NCBI GenBank assembly: GCA_965205955.1
Contig: OZ242192.1
Coordinates: 1,178,001 to 1,242,000, forward strand
DNA length: 64,000 bases
Direction: 5' to 3'
Source: G965202915 sp965205955
Lineage (GTDB): Bacteria; Pseudomonadota; Gammaproteobacteria; Eutrophobiales; Eutrophobiaceae
Translations under genes and position numbers: made by a program
Shown here: one piece after another, positions 1 to 9,399 of the stretch
Layout: every line of letters starts with the position of its first letter
How positions within the stretch are numbered: position 1 is the first letter of the stretch
Notes under the pieces: model-generated
The model's input: only the letters and a program-made list of their open reading frames with translations
Databases searched by the model: none
Told to the model about the DNA's origin: nothing

Positions 1-67
1 GCAATGAAAGCATCACCTGTTTTTCAAAACTGGAATAAGCCTGCACTACATACCAACGCTGCGCCAT
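1..67 (-). CDS. nusG: NusG transcription termination/antitermination factor, N-terminus only (partial)
   Basis: Reading the minus strand from an ATG at 65–67 gives MAQRWYVVQAYSSFEKQVML, the typical start of NusG (the family begins with a short polar stretch, then WYVVQ.YS..E..V). Only 22 codons lie in the window; the rest is beyond position 1. A CGGAG ribosome-binding site lies a few bases upstream. NusG binds RNA polymerase and Rho and couples transcription to translation. It follows secE by 14 bases, the standard secE–nusG pair, so both are probably on one transcript. The gene is too short here to judge integrity; identity rests on the N-terminal match plus the conserved neighbourhood. Confidence 0.9.
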   Translation of the reverse strand, partial: MAQRWYVVQAYSSFEKQVMLSL

Positions 68-81
68 CTCCGCTCGGCCCT

Positions 82-456
82 CTATCTATGTCCCATAAGC
101 GAGCCTATTGCCCAGCTCAGAAATCCATCCAATGCCCATAAAATAATTGCAACCACAATCACCATACCTATCACCAGCAGGGTCGTATTCACCGTTTCTT
201 TTTTTGTCGGCCAGACAACCTTTTGTACCTCGATCTGGGCCTCGATCAAATATCCTTTGATTTGCTGCCCTTTTTCTGTTTGCAACGCAATCGCCGTGGC
301 AATTCCGGCGGCGGCCAGCAGTCCGAGCACCCGGTACAATAAAGACTGCTCCGCATAGATATAGAATGCCGCTATCGCTGCCACCGCGATCAGCGCAGCC
401 GTGCCCAGTTTTACCCCGTCCAGTTTGAATCGGGATGCGTTCTCCTCTGCACTCAT
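82..456 (-). CDS. secE: SecE, preprotein translocase subunit
   Basis: A 124-residue inner-membrane protein of the SecYEG channel. Two hydrophobic segments lie near residues 17–35 and 39–57, and a third, the essential one, near residues 93–116. Between them is the conserved amphipathic stretch (VQKVVWPTKKET, about residues 77–88) that is the hallmark of SecE and clamps SecY. Three transmembrane segments is the enterobacterial/pseudomonad form; many bacteria have only one. The ATG at 454–456 is the only sensible start; a purine-rich stretch lies rather far upstream. The gene sits between tRNA-Trp and nusG as in other gammaproteobacteria and is probably co-transcribed with them. Confidence 0.96.
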   Translation of the reverse strand: MSAEENASRFKLDGVKLGTAALIAVAAIAAFYIYAEQSLLYRVLGLLAAAGIATAIALQTEKGQQIKGYLIEAQIEVQKVVWPTKKETVNTTLLVIGMVIVVAIILWALDGFLSWAIGSLMGHR

Positions 457-523
457 TTTTTAATACAAAAATTCCACCATTCTTTGCAAGGACAAATTGC
501 TCTCTGCGCCAGCCGCTTCCCAA

Positions 524-599
<76 letters not shown>

Positions 600-640
600 A
601 ATCGTTCTCGAATTTCTATCGGATCACCCGGCAATCCGGA

Positions 641-1831
641 TCACTCGATGATCTTGGTGACTAATCCGGCGCCTACAGTGCGCCCGCCCTCGCGGATCGC
701 AAAGCGCAAGCCGTCTTCCATCGCAATCGGCACAATCAGCGTCACCGTGATCTTTATATTATCTCCCGGCATCACCATTTCCGTGTCGCTTGGCAGTTCC
801 ACCGCGCCGGTCACATCGGTCGTGCGGAAGTAAAACTGCGGGCGATAATTGGCAAAAAACGGCGTATGCCGTCCGCCTTCCTCTTTGCTTAGCACGTACA
901 CCTCCGCCTCGAATTTCGTGTGCGGCGTGACTGAGCCGGGAACGCACAATATTTGCCCGCGCTCTACTTCCTCGCGTTTGGTGCCGCGTAATAATACCCC
1001 CACGTTGTCGCCGGCGCGGCCTTCATCCAATAATTTGCGGAACATCTCCACTCCGGTGCAGGTGGTCTTCTGGGTTTCCTTCATCCCGACGATCTCTATT
1101 TCTTCGCCGACCTTGATCACCCCGCGTTCTACCCGACCGGTCACCACCGTGCCGCGGCCCGATATCGAAAAAACATCCTCAATGGGCATCAAAAACGGCT
1201 GCTCCACCGGCCGCTCCGGGATCGGAATATACTCATCCATCGCCGCGATCAATTTCTCTATCGACGGCACACCCAGATCGCCGGTGTCTCCTTCCATGGC
1301 CTTCAGCGCACTGCCGATTACCATCGGCGTCGCATCTCCCGGAAAATCGTACTTATCTAACAACTCCCGCACCTCTACCTCTACCAGTTCCATCAGTTCG
1401 GCATCATCCACCTGATCCGCCTTATTCATGTATACCACGATCTTCGGCACACCCACCTGGCGCGCCAATAAAATATGCTCACGGGTCTGTGGCATAGGCC
1501 CATCTGCCGCGCTGACCACCAGCACCGCACCGTCCATCTGGGCTGCGCCGGTAATCATATTCTTTACGTAGTCTGCGTGTCCCGGGCAATCCACATGCGC
1601 ATAGTGGCGTTTATCGCTTTCATACTCAACGTGCGCGGTGGCGATGGTAATACCGCGCTCGCGCTCTTCCGGCGCATTGTCGATCTGATCGTAGGCCTTG
1701 AATTCGCCGCCGTGCCGCTCACTCATCGTCTTTGTGATTGCCGCTGTCAGTGTGGTTTTGCCATGATCCACATGACCTATGGTGCCTACGTTGACATGAG
1801 GTTTATTTCGTTCAAATTTTTCCTTGGACAT
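641..1831 (-). CDS. tuf: Elongation factor Tu
   Basis: EF-Tu, the GTPase that delivers aminoacyl-tRNA to the ribosome. The 396-residue product has the G1 loop GHVDHGKT (about residues 19–26), G3 DCPGHADYVKN, G4 NKADQVDD, and the beta-barrel domains II and III ending in GLVTKIIE. An in-frame ATG 33 bases upstream (1864) would add 11 residues with no family support; the ATG at 1829–1831 starts the canonical MSKEKFERNKPHVNVGTIGH and has a GGGGAG ribosome-binding site about ten bases upstream, so I chose it. It lies downstream of the Tyr, Gly and Thr tRNA genes (tufB arrangement). A second tuf copy may exist elsewhere; this window cannot tell. Confidence 0.98.
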   Translation of the reverse strand: MSKEKFERNKPHVNVGTIGHVDHGKTTLTAAITKTMSERHGGEFKAYDQIDNAPEERERGITIATAHVEYESDKRHYAHVDCPGHADYVKNMITGAAQMDGAVLVVSAADGPMPQTREHILLARQVGVPKIVVYMNKADQVDDAELMELVEVEVRELLDKYDFPGDATPMVIGSALKAMEGDTGDLGVPSIEKLIAAMDEYIPIPERPVEQPFLMPIEDVFSISGRGTVVTGRVERGVIKVGEEIEIVGMKETQKTTCTGVEMFRKLLDEGRAGDNVGVLLRGTKREEVERGQILCVPGSVTPHTKFEAEVYVLSKEEGGRHTPFFANYRPQFYFRTTDVTGAVELPSDTEMVMPGDNIKITVTLIVPIAMEDGLRFAIREGGRTVGAGLVTKIIE

Positions 1832-1892
1832 ATTAAAAAACTCTCCCCGGTGATTGGTTATCAATAACTATTAAATACTTACAGTTCACAAC

Positions 1893-1968
<76 letters not shown>

Positions 1969-2043
1969 TGAATCGTCTATACAATGACTCCGCGCATTCA
2001 TGGACAACTGCCGCATATCAAAACAATGCCTTGTCATCCAGAC

Positions 2044-2117
<74 letters not shown>

Positions 2118-2208
2118 CTTTCATTACTAATCGGACCACTCCAACTTTGGTTCATCCAGGCCGGGCTTTCCGGCGACACTCGCAATCATCAAATAACGCC
2201 AACACTTC

Positions 2209-2293
2209 TGGTGGAGGGGGTAGGATTCGAACCTACGAAGGCTAGGCCAACAGATTTACAGTCTGCCCCCGTTGACCGCTTGGGTACCCCTCC
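2209..2293 (-). tRNA. tRNA-Tyr (anticodon GTA)
   Basis: An 85-nt class II tRNA on the minus strand: acceptor GGAGGGG / CCCCTCC, anticodon loop CTGTAAA with anticodon GTA, a long variable arm typical of bacterial tRNA-Tyr, T-arm GTAGGTTCGAATCCTAC, discriminator A and encoded CCA (2209–2211). It is the first gene of the tRNA–tuf operon, starting about 14 bases after the predicted transcription start. Confidence 0.95.
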
Positions 2294-2313
2294 CAAAAAA
2301 TCACAAGCCGCCT

Positions 2314-2342
2314 ATTCTCTACCAAGAGATACAGCATGTCAA
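2314..2342 (-). promoter_or_regulatory. Strong sigma-70 promoter of the tRNA–tuf operon
   Basis: On the minus strand a perfect -35 TTGACA (2337–2342) is separated by exactly 17 bases from -10 GAGAAT (2314–2319). The region upstream of the -35 is A/T-rich (an UP-element-like stretch at about 2343–2360). The bases just after the -10 read AGGCGGC, a GC-rich discriminator of the kind seen in stringently controlled stable-RNA promoters. Transcription should begin near 2307 and run through tRNA-Tyr toward nusG. Stringent control is inferred from the discriminator, not shown. Confidence 0.8.
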
Positions 2343-2454
2343 CAAAAAAGTTTTAGATTGCGACAAAAATCACACTCTACCGTCTGACCGATCGCAGAAT
2401 AGCCCGTCTGGGACTGCTCTATACCCATCTCCTCATCCCGCCACATCGGGGCGA

Positions 2455-3555
2455 TTATACCCGAATATAGCGACCGCCGTTCCCTGATTCAACCAGACCG
2501 TTCAATTCCAGGATCAGCAGCATCGAAGAAACCGCCTCGGTTTTCAGCCCCGTCATACTTACCAACTCATTCACTGTTACCGCCTCGAATCCCATCTTCT
2601 CGATAAGAAATTTATACTCCCCATCCAGCGCAAACTCTTTCTTCTTGCCCGGTCGCGCCTTCGCACGTTCTAAAGTCGCCACAGCCAGCGGCCCCAACTC
2701 CTCAATAATATCACGGGTATTCTCCGCCAATTTCGCTCCACTTTTTATCAACGCGTGACAACCCCTGGCCAGCGGATTATGAATAGACCCCGGAATGGCA
2801 AACACCTCTCTGCCCTGTTCCAGCGCGTGCCGCGCAGTGCTCAGGGAACCGCTTTCCCTGGCCGCCTCAACAACCAGCACGCCGGTGCTCATCCCGCTGA
2901 TGATTCGGTTCCTCATTGGGAAGTGATACGGCAGGGGAGGGGTGCCCGGTGAAAACTGCGCAACCAGCAATCCCTGGCCGATGATCCTCTCCGCTATATC
3001 TTTGTGTCTGGACGGATATACCCTGTCAAGGCCGTTTCCCAGCACTGCGATGGTATCGCCGCCGGCCTGCAAGGCCCCGAGGTGGCTCGAATAATCAATG
3101 CCGAATGCCAGGCCGCTGGTTATCGTCAATCCGTGGTCTGCCAACTCCGATGCAAAATCCACCGCCAGCCGCTTGCCCGCCTCGGTCGGATTTCTGCTGC
3201 CTACGATCGCGAATTGTACGGTATTGATCTTCTCACGGTGGCCAACGGCAAATAACAGCGGCGGCGGATCATGCAACTCCCTCAGCAGCCCCGGATAATC
3301 CGGATCATGATACGCGATTAAATTATGACCTTCCTGCTCGACCCATTGCAGGTCCCGGTCGATCGCCCCCTGGTCCGGAGACTGGATATGCTTGATCGCA
3401 TTGCTACTTACACCGCATTCCGCGAGGGCCTCCTTATCCGTATCGAAAATGGTCTTGACATCCTCGTGCCTGTCGAGCAGCGCCTTGCAGACACTGGCGG
3501 GCAGATCGGAGGTATGGTGCAGGGCCAGCCAGTATCTGTAGCGATCCTTCCCCAT
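2455..3555 (-). CDS. dprA: DprA/Smf DNA-processing protein
   Basis: DprA binds incoming single-stranded DNA and loads RecA during natural transformation; it is also kept in many bacteria that are not known to be competent. The 366-residue product has an N-terminal helical region (about 1–90), the Rossmann-like core beginning at FAIVGSRNPTEAG (about 115–127), the GLAFGIDYSSHLGAL segment, the signature FPMRNRIISGMS (about 213–224), ARESGSLSTARHALEQGR, and a C-terminal winged-helix domain (about 300–366). Length is normal for gammaproteobacteria. It follows the LysM gene on the same strand by 61 bases, the arrangement seen near def–fmt in Pseudomonas, so a shared transcript is likely. No late-competence genes are visible here. 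Confidence 0.95.
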   Translation of the reverse strand: MGKDRYRYWLALHHTSDLPASVCKALLDRHEDVKTIFDTDKEALAECGVSSNAIKHIQSPDQGAIDRDLQWVEQEGHNLIAYHDPDYPGLLRELHDPPPLLFAVGHREKINTVQFAIVGSRNPTEAGKRLAVDFASELADHGLTITSGLAFGIDYSSHLGALQAGGDTIAVLGNGLDRVYPSRHKDIAERIIGQGLLVAQFSPGTPPLPYHFPMRNRIISGMSTGVLVVEAARESGSLSTARHALEQGREVFAIPGSIHNPLARGCHALIKSGAKLAENTRDIIEELGPLAVATLERAKARPGKKKEFALDGEYKFLIEKMGFEAVTVNELVSMTGLKTEAVSSMLLILELNGLVESGNGGRYIRV

Positions 3556-3616
3556 TCAACGCTCTGCCTATTGCAAGAAAACCGGTCTCAAAATTCCGCC
3601 CGGTTGTCGTAGCTCC

Positions 3617-4873
3617 CTATAGATTACTCACCGGATCCAACAGGACGATCGGCCGGACCGCTTCCATGACGATCCCGTAGCTTATCTGGTCGAATGTTTT
3701 GAACACCATCACCACGCCGGTCTGCTCCTCGGGCAGGGTGACCTCCTGTACCTCCGCCTGCTGATTGCTGATGCGGGGAAACTTCTTGTCGAAGTTCCGT
3801 TTCGTGTCAACCAGACCGTCAAATACGTCGGCCAGTGCGCCACCGACTGCATCACCGAAACTATCATCTTCAGCGGCCTTATGCTCTGCCCTGATCCTTT
3901 GCAGTTCCAGTTCATCCTGTTTCTCTTTCAGCTGGACCGCGGTTTTGTCATGCACCGTGGCGCCACGCTGATAAACCCCGAGCACATTGCCCGTCTCCAG
4001 GCCGTCCTGCGCCCCGATGTCGAATGCCACGATCCTGTGCTTGCCCGTCCGGAATCCGCCGTCGTATATAGAGATGATATTCCCCTTTACGGCCTTATTT
4101 GGCGGATGTGGAATAAAGTTGGTGTTGGCATCACTGTAGCTTTGTTCCGACAGTCTGTCGCCGGAGACGATCTCATGCGTGGCGAAGGTGACGACCGCCG
4201 AAGCCGGATCGCCCTTTTTCATGAGGGACACATCACCCAGATAAATCGCCTCATAGCCGAGGATATGGTCCTTATCCTTTACAGGATTGACAAACGGATT
4301 CCCCTTTCTGTAAACCGAAAAGCTGCGCTGTTTGACCCTGTCCGACAATCCACGCACATAGACCTTATGCCCTGGAGCCGCGAACAGAGAATGCTCAATA
4401 TTCGATACCACATACGGCCATGCATCAATCTCATCCGCGGATACCACCAGCGAATGCTCCAGAAAATGCTGAATATTCTCGAGGGGGATCGACGGGATGG
4501 CCTCACCCTCATCATAGACTCTGGCCTTGGGAGATAATCTAAGGTTTCTGCCTGAGACCACCCGTTTCGTTGTCGTCCCGTCCCCTATCGCCCCGCCGTT
4601 CACCGTCAGCACCGGTTTCCCATCCCTGTAGGACAGCGAAATAATATCACCGGGATAGATTAAATGCGGGTCCTCGATTTGCTGATTTCCTTCCCATATC
4701 TCTGGCCAGCGCCAGGGCTCGGTCAGAAATCGGGCTGAAATATCCCACAACGTATCGCCTTTCGCTACCACATATTCGTCCGGGTGGTCCGGCTGGATGG
4801 TCAGCGTATCCCCCCCGAAAGCGCTGTGGGTAGCGAATAATATAAGTGCTATAAATGATATTTTTTTAAACAT
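3617..4873 (-). CDS. Exported LysM-domain protein (dprA-linked family)
   Basis: A 418-residue protein with a signal peptide (MFKKISFIALILFATHSAFG, cleaved near residue 20) and a LysM domain just after it (about 33–82: YVVAKGDTLWDISARFL ... LIYPGDIISL), so it probably binds peptidoglycan in the periplasm. The rest (about 90–418) has no motif I can name, apart from a charged helical stretch near residues 310–365. The ATG at 4871–4873 is preferred to the one at 4888 because an AAGGTGA ribosome-binding site sits between them. The gene lies upstream of dprA and divergent from def–fmt, matching the position of the uncharacterised LysM protein PA0020 in Pseudomonas aeruginosa. Its molecular role is unknown. 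Confidence 0.85.
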   Translation of the reverse strand: MFKKISFIALILFATHSAFGGDTLTIQPDHPDEYVVAKGDTLWDISARFLTEPWRWPEIWEGNQQIEDPHLIYPGDIISLSYRDGKPVLTVNGGAIGDGTTTKRVVSGRNLRLSPKARVYDEGEAIPSIPLENIQHFLEHSLVVSADEIDAWPYVVSNIEHSLFAAPGHKVYVRGLSDRVKQRSFSVYRKGNPFVNPVKDKDHILGYEAIYLGDVSLMKKGDPASAVVTFATHEIVSGDRLSEQSYSDANTNFIPHPPNKAVKGNIISIYDGGFRTGKHRIVAFDIGAQDGLETGNVLGVYQRGATVHDKTAVQLKEKQDELELQRIRAEHKAAEDDSFGDAVGGALADVFDGLVDTKRNFDKKFPRISNQQAEVQEVTLPEEQTGVVMVFKTFDQISYGIVMEAVRPIVLLDPVSNL

Positions 4874-5024
4874 ATAATCACCTTGCATCAGCTATTTAAT
4901 GTAGATTAATAAGGATTGTAGCAAAATACCAGCAATTATTCCAAATTTTTTACTCATTAAGTGCAACAAACCCATTTTCTACTATACAATATCGCCCATC
5001 TGGAAATCTGGAGCATCTAAAAAC

Positions 5025-5537
5025 ATGGCTCAATTGCAAGTATTACATTTTCCCGACGAGCGGTTGCGGCAGAAGGCCCTGCCGGTAGAGCAGATCGATG
5101 CCGGCATTCATCGCCTTGCCGATGACATGTTGGAGACCATGTATGCCGAGGGCGGCATTGGCCTGGCCGCGGTGCAGGTCAATCAACTCTTTCGGCTGAT
5201 TGTCATGGACTTATCCGAACAAAAAAATCGGCCTGTCGTGCTGGTCAACCCCGAAATTACCGCGAAAGAGGGTTCCGAGGAGATGCGCGAAGGCTGTCTG
5301 TCTGTTCCGGAGTACTTTGACTTCGTCCAGCGTGCCGAAACGATCGAGTACCGCTATCTCAATTTAGACGGCGACCAAATCGAAGAAAAAACCGGCGGTC
5401 TTTTGGCCGTATGTATACAGCATGAAATCGATCACCTGGACGGAAAACTATTTATAGACTATCTTTCTCCGCTGAAGCGCAGGAGACTGAAGAAGAAACT
5501 GTACAAACAGGAAAAACTCGATTCCCAAGTCTTGTGA
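5025..5537 (+). CDS. def: Peptide deformylase
   Basis: A metalloenzyme that removes the formyl group from nascent N-formyl-methionine. The 170-residue product carries all three family motifs: GIGLAAVQ (about 44–51; motif I is usually GxGLAAxQ), EGCLSVP (about 88–94, with the metal-binding Cys) and QHEIDHLDG (about 130–138, the HExxH metal ligands and catalytic Glu). A GGAG ribosome-binding site lies about 12 bases before the ATG, and a plausible -10 (TACAAT, 4985–4990) lies in the divergent spacer shared with the LysM gene; the -35 is poor. The gene overlaps fmt by four bases (GTGA), so the two are translationally coupled. Confidence 0.97.
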   Translation: MAQLQVLHFPDERLRQKALPVEQIDAGIHRLADDMLETMYAEGGIGLAAVQVNQLFRLIVMDLSEQKNRPVVLVNPEITAKEGSEEMREGCLSVPEYFDFVQRAETIEYRYLNLDGDQIEEKTGGLLAVCIQHEIDHLDGKLFIDYLSPLKRRRLKKKLYKQEKLDSQVL

Positions 5538-6487
5538 AACCATTGCGCCTGAAACTCGCCTATGCCGGCACGCCTGCCTTTGCCGGCAGCCTGCTCGAAT
5601 CCCTGCTCGAAGCCAATCGGCATGACGTAGCTCTGGTACTTACCCGGCCTGATCGCCGCTCTGGCCGAGGCCGCAAAACCATCGATAACCCGGTCAGGCA
5701 GTGCGCCGAAAAATTCGGCATACCCCTGTTGCAACCGGAAAACGCCGCCGCGATCGACCCATGCTGTCTGGACAACTGCGACCTGTTGATCGTCGTTGCC
5801 TATGGTATGCTTTTGCCGGAGCCGATTCTGGCCGCTCCCCGGGGCGGCTGTATCAATGTACACCTGTCGCTGTTGCCGCGGTGGCGCGGCGCATCCCCCG
5901 CACAGCACGCCATTCTCGCCGGCGACAGACAATCTGGAGTATCGATCATGCAGATGGACCAGGGGCTGGATACCGGCCCGATATATCTTGCCAGGCCTTG
6001 CGCCATTGATGAACGGGAGACTGCCGGCAGCCTGTACTGCAAGCTGGAGCAGATAGCCAGGGCGGCGCTTGCGGAATTTCTGGAGCGTTTTATCGAAGGC
6101 GATGCGCATGCCCAGCCGCAGGACAGTGCGCTGGCGACCTATGCCTCGAAAATTTCCCGGCAGGATACCGCCATTGACTGGCGTTGCTCTGCCGGGGAAA
6201 TCGATAGAAAAATAAGAGCCTTCAACCCCGTCCCTGTTGCGCATGCCGATATTGAAGGAATGAACCTCAAGATCTGGGAAGCCGAGGCGGTCGATGAACC
6301 CGGTTCCGCCGCCCCCGGTCAAATCATCCGGCCTTGCAAAAACAGGTTGACGGTGCAGACCGGTGATGGGCTGCTGAATATCACCCGCTTGCAGCCGCCC
6401 GGAAAAAACATAATGACCGCCGCCGACTTCCTGCATGGCAGGCCCGAATTCGCCAACGGGCGCACTTCCTTTGAAGCCTGCCTGTGA
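5534..6487 (+). CDS. fmt: Methionyl-tRNA formyltransferase
   Basis: Transfers a formyl group from 10-formyl-tetrahydrofolate to Met-tRNAfMet, the substrate later deformylated by Def. The 317-residue length equals the E. coli enzyme (315). The N-terminal catalytic domain (about 1–195) includes LAYAGTPAFA, the folate-site segment NVHLSLLPRWRGASP (about 112–126) and MQMDQGLDTGPI; the C-terminal OB-like tRNA-binding domain (about 210–317) follows. The start is a GTG overlapping the def stop codon. Downstream, trkA starts 40 bases later; the rsmB (sun) methyltransferase gene usually found in this gap in Pseudomonas and E. coli is missing. Confidence 0.97.
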   Translation: MKPLRLKLAYAGTPAFAGSLLESLLEANRHDVALVLTRPDRRSGRGRKTIDNPVRQCAEKFGIPLLQPENAAAIDPCCLDNCDLLIVVAYGMLLPEPILAAPRGGCINVHLSLLPRWRGASPAQHAILAGDRQSGVSIMQMDQGLDTGPIYLARPCAIDERETAGSLYCKLEQIARAALAEFLERFIEGDAHAQPQDSALATYASKISRQDTAIDWRCSAGEIDRKIRAFNPVPVAHADIEGMNLKIWEAEAVDEPGSAAPGQIIRPCKNRLTVQTGDGLLNITRLQPPGKNIMTAADFLHGRPEFANGRTSFEACL

Positions 6488-6527
6488 CCACACCTTCCCG
6501 CCCCTGTCTATTGAGCGCACACTGTAG

Positions 6528-7901
6528 ATGAAGATCATAATTCTGGGGGCGGGCCAGGTCGGAGCTTCCGTTGCCGCCAATCTAGTCAACGAGGCAAATG
6601 ACATCACCGTAGTCGACAACAACCCCGAGGCGCTGAAGACGCTCAGCGAGCACCATGATCTGAGAACTGTGTTAGGCGTGGCCTCCCACCCCTCCGTGCT
6701 GTCACAGGCCGGCGGCAACGATGCCGATATGATCATCGCGCTCACCAATAGCGACGAGATCAATATGATCGCCTGCCAGGTCGCCTATACCCTGTTTCAT
6801 ACGCCCACCAAGATCGCCAGAGTGCGCAACACCGCATATTTGAAAAGCCCGGCACTGTTTGCCCAGGAGGCCCTGCCCATCGACGTCCTGATCAGTCCCG
6901 AGCAGGTAGTAACAGAATACATAGAGCACCTGATCCACTATCCCGGTTCCCTGCAGGTGCTCGATTTTGCCGACGGCAAGGCGCAGATGGTCGCGATTAA
7001 AACCTTTTATGCCAGCGCATTGGTCGGCTGCAAAATATCTGAATTGAACCGGCGCCTGCCCGGCATAGACTACCGGGTGGTGATGATATTCAGGAAAAAC
7101 AATCCCGTCGTCCCGAACGGCAGCACGGTAATCCAGTCCGACGACGAGATTTTTTTCATCGGCTCCCGCAAAAACATTCACCAGTTGTCCCAGATCATCG
7201 GCGGAAAGGAACGGGCGGTAAAAAGCATTATGATTGCCGGCGGCGGCCAGATTGGGGTCAGGCTGGCGCTGGCGCTTGAGCGGAATTTCAAGGTCAAGCT
7301 CATCGAACTCAATCCCGGGCGCTCCCTGTTCGCCTCCGAAGAATTGGAAAACACGATAGTCCTGCATGGCGATGCCGTGGACGAAGAACTGCTACTCAAT
7401 GAAAACATCGAAAACACCGACGTTTTTTGCGCGCTGACCAATGCCGACGAAGCCAATATCATTTCCTCCATGCTGGCGAAGCGGCTGGGCGCGAAGAAAG
7501 TAATCGCGTTAATAAACCGCGCCGCCTATGTCGATCTCGTGCAGAGCAACGTCATTGACATCGCCATATCCCCGCAACAAACCACCATCGGCAGCCTGCT
7601 CGCGCATATCAGAAAAGGCGACGTTGTGGTAGTCCATGCCCTGCGCCGGGGTGCGGCCGAGGCGATCGAGGCCATTGCCCATGGCGACAAAAACTCATCC
7701 AACGTAGTAGGCAGGATGGTCAAAGACATTCCCCTGCCGCCGGGCACCAGCATCGGCGCCGTTGTGCGCGGCGACGAAGTGCTGATCGCCCATGATCAGA
7801 TCGAAATCGAAGCCGAAGACCATCTGATCCTGTTTGTCGCGAATAAAAAATACGTGGCCGAAGTCGAGCGGCTGTTTCAAGTCGGGATCACCTTCTTCTA
7901 G
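6528..7901 (+). CDS. trkA: TrkA, NAD-binding regulatory subunit of Trk potassium uptake
   Basis: A 457-residue cytoplasmic protein that gates the TrkH channel in response to nucleotides. It has two RCK units, each a Rossmann fold plus TrkA-C lobe: the first starts with ILGAGQVGASVA (about 3–14), followed by VVDNN; the second starts with IAGGGQIGVRLALALE (about 236–251). Both TrkA-C lobes are present (about 145–225 and 370–457), so the protein is a full tandem form as in E. coli (458 aa). It is separated from trkH by 33 bases and is probably co-transcribed with it. Confidence 0.97.
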   Translation: MKIIILGAGQVGASVAANLVNEANDITVVDNNPEALKTLSEHHDLRTVLGVASHPSVLSQAGGNDADMIIALTNSDEINMIACQVAYTLFHTPTKIARVRNTAYLKSPALFAQEALPIDVLISPEQVVTEYIEHLIHYPGSLQVLDFADGKAQMVAIKTFYASALVGCKISELNRRLPGIDYRVVMIFRKNNPVVPNGSTVIQSDDEIFFIGSRKNIHQLSQIIGGKERAVKSIMIAGGGQIGVRLALALERNFKVKLIELNPGRSLFASEELENTIVLHGDAVDEELLLNENIENTDVFCALTNADEANIISSMLAKRLGAKKVIALINRAAYVDLVQSNVIDIAISPQQTTIGSLLAHIRKGDVVVVHALRRGAAEAIEAIAHGDKNSSNVVGRMVKDIPLPPGTSIGAVVRGDEVLIAHDQIEIEAEDHLILFVANKKYVAEVERLFQVGITFF

Positions 7902-7934
7902 CCCGCCGACGCCGACGATGCTCAAGTCACTGCC

Positions 7935-9386
7935 ATGCAGCTTGCCGTAATCCAGCGCATACTCGGCATACTGCTGCTGCTGTTCAGTCTCAGCCTGTGT
8001 CCGCCGATGCTGCTCGCGCTATGGTTGGCCGATGGCGCCTTCATTGCCTTTCTCCTCTCCTTTCTCCTCACCCTGTTCACCGGCCTGATCATCTGGTTGC
8101 CGGTAAAAAATGTCGATAAGGAGTTGCGCCTGCGCGAAGGCTTTATTGTCGTAGTCCTGTTCTGGATCGGTCTCGGACTGTCCGGCGCCTTGCCGCTGCT
8201 CATCTCCGATGCGCCGGCATTATCCGTAACCGACGCAGTATTCGAATCCATTTCCGCATTGACCACCACCGGCGCGACCATACTCACCGGCATCGATCAC
8301 CTGCCCAAATCCATACTGTTCTACCGGCAGGAGCTACAGTGGTTCGGAGGCATGGGACTGATCGTGCTGGCCGTTGCCATCCTGCCGATGCTCGGCATTG
8401 GCGGCATGCAGTTGTACCGTGCCGAAACTCCCGGACCGATCAAAGACTCCAGACTCACGCCGCGCATAACCGAAACTGCAAAGGCCCTTTGGTACATCTA
8501 TCTCGGCATGACCCTGGCATGTGCCCTGTTTTACTGGTTGGCTGGCATGAGCCTGTTTGATGCCGTCGCGCACAGCTTTTCCACCGTCTCCATTGGCGGC
8601 TTCTCCACCCACGACGCCAACATCGGCTACTTTCAAAGCCCGCTGATCGAACTGGTCGCCGTGATCTTCATGTTTCTGTCCGGGATCAACTTCACCCTGC
8701 ATTTTTTCGCCTGGAGAAACCTCAGCCTGAAGACCTACTGGTCCGATGCCGAACTCAAATCGTATGTCACCATCCTGCTGATCGTTTGCCTGATCTCAGT
8801 GCTGTATCAGGCGCTAATGACCAAGGGCGGCGACTTTCTCACACTGGCCGAGCACGGCATCTTTCAGACCGTTTCCATTGCCACCACCACCGGCTTTACC
8901 ACCACCGGCTACCATAACTGGCCCGGATTTCTGCCGCTGCTGCTGCTGTTCACCAGCTTCATCGGCGCCTGCGCCGGCTCCACCGGCGGAGGGTTGAAGG
9001 TCGTGCGCGTACTGCTTCTATTCAAGCAGGGCACCCGGGAAATAAAGCGGCTCATCCATCCCAATGCCGTCTTTACCATCAAACTGGGCGGCAACCCCCT
9101 GCCGGAAAGAATCATCGAGGCCGTATGGGGCTATTTTGCCGCGTATATTGCCGTTTTCACCCTGTTGCTGCTCATATTGATGGCAACCGGCCTCGACCAG
9201 GTCACCTCCTTTTCCGCCATTGCCGCCTGCATGAACAATCTCGGCCCCGCCCTGGGCGAAGCCAGCCAGCACTATGCCAATATCAATGACCTGTCCAAAT
9301 GGGTGCTATGCCTGGCCATGCTGCTGGGGCGTCTCGAAATATTCACCCTGCTGGTGATCCTGACCCCTGCTTTCTGGCGGCACTAG
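7935..9386 (+). CDS. trkH: TrkH, potassium-translocating membrane subunit
   Basis: A 483-residue integral membrane protein with about ten hydrophobic segments organised as four M1-P-M2 repeats. The four selectivity-filter loops are visible: ALTTTGAT (about 105), STVSIGGFSTHD (about 216–227), TTTGFTTTGY (about 316–325) and NNLGPALGE (about 434–442), each with the conserved filter Gly. Length and order match E. coli TrkH/TrkG. Together with TrkA it forms a constitutive low-affinity K+ uptake system; the ATP-binding TrkE role is normally supplied by an unlinked ABC protein. Confidence 0.97.
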   Translation: MQLAVIQRILGILLLLFSLSLCPPMLLALWLADGAFIAFLLSFLLTLFTGLIIWLPVKNVDKELRLREGFIVVVLFWIGLGLSGALPLLISDAPALSVTDAVFESISALTTTGATILTGIDHLPKSILFYRQELQWFGGMGLIVLAVAILPMLGIGGMQLYRAETPGPIKDSRLTPRITETAKALWYIYLGMTLACALFYWLAGMSLFDAVAHSFSTVSIGGFSTHDANIGYFQSPLIELVAVIFMFLSGINFTLHFFAWRNLSLKTYWSDAELKSYVTILLIVCLISVLYQALMTKGGDFLTLAEHGIFQTVSIATTTGFTTTGYHNWPGFLPLLLLFTSFIGACAGSTGGGLKVVRVLLLFKQGTREIKRLIHPNAVFTIKLGGNPLPERIIEAVWGYFAAYIAVFTLLLLILMATGLDQVTSFSAIAACMNNLGPALGEASQHYANINDLSKWVLCLAMLLGRLEIFTLLVILTPAFWRH

Positions 9387-9399
9387 GCGGCTCTGCCTT

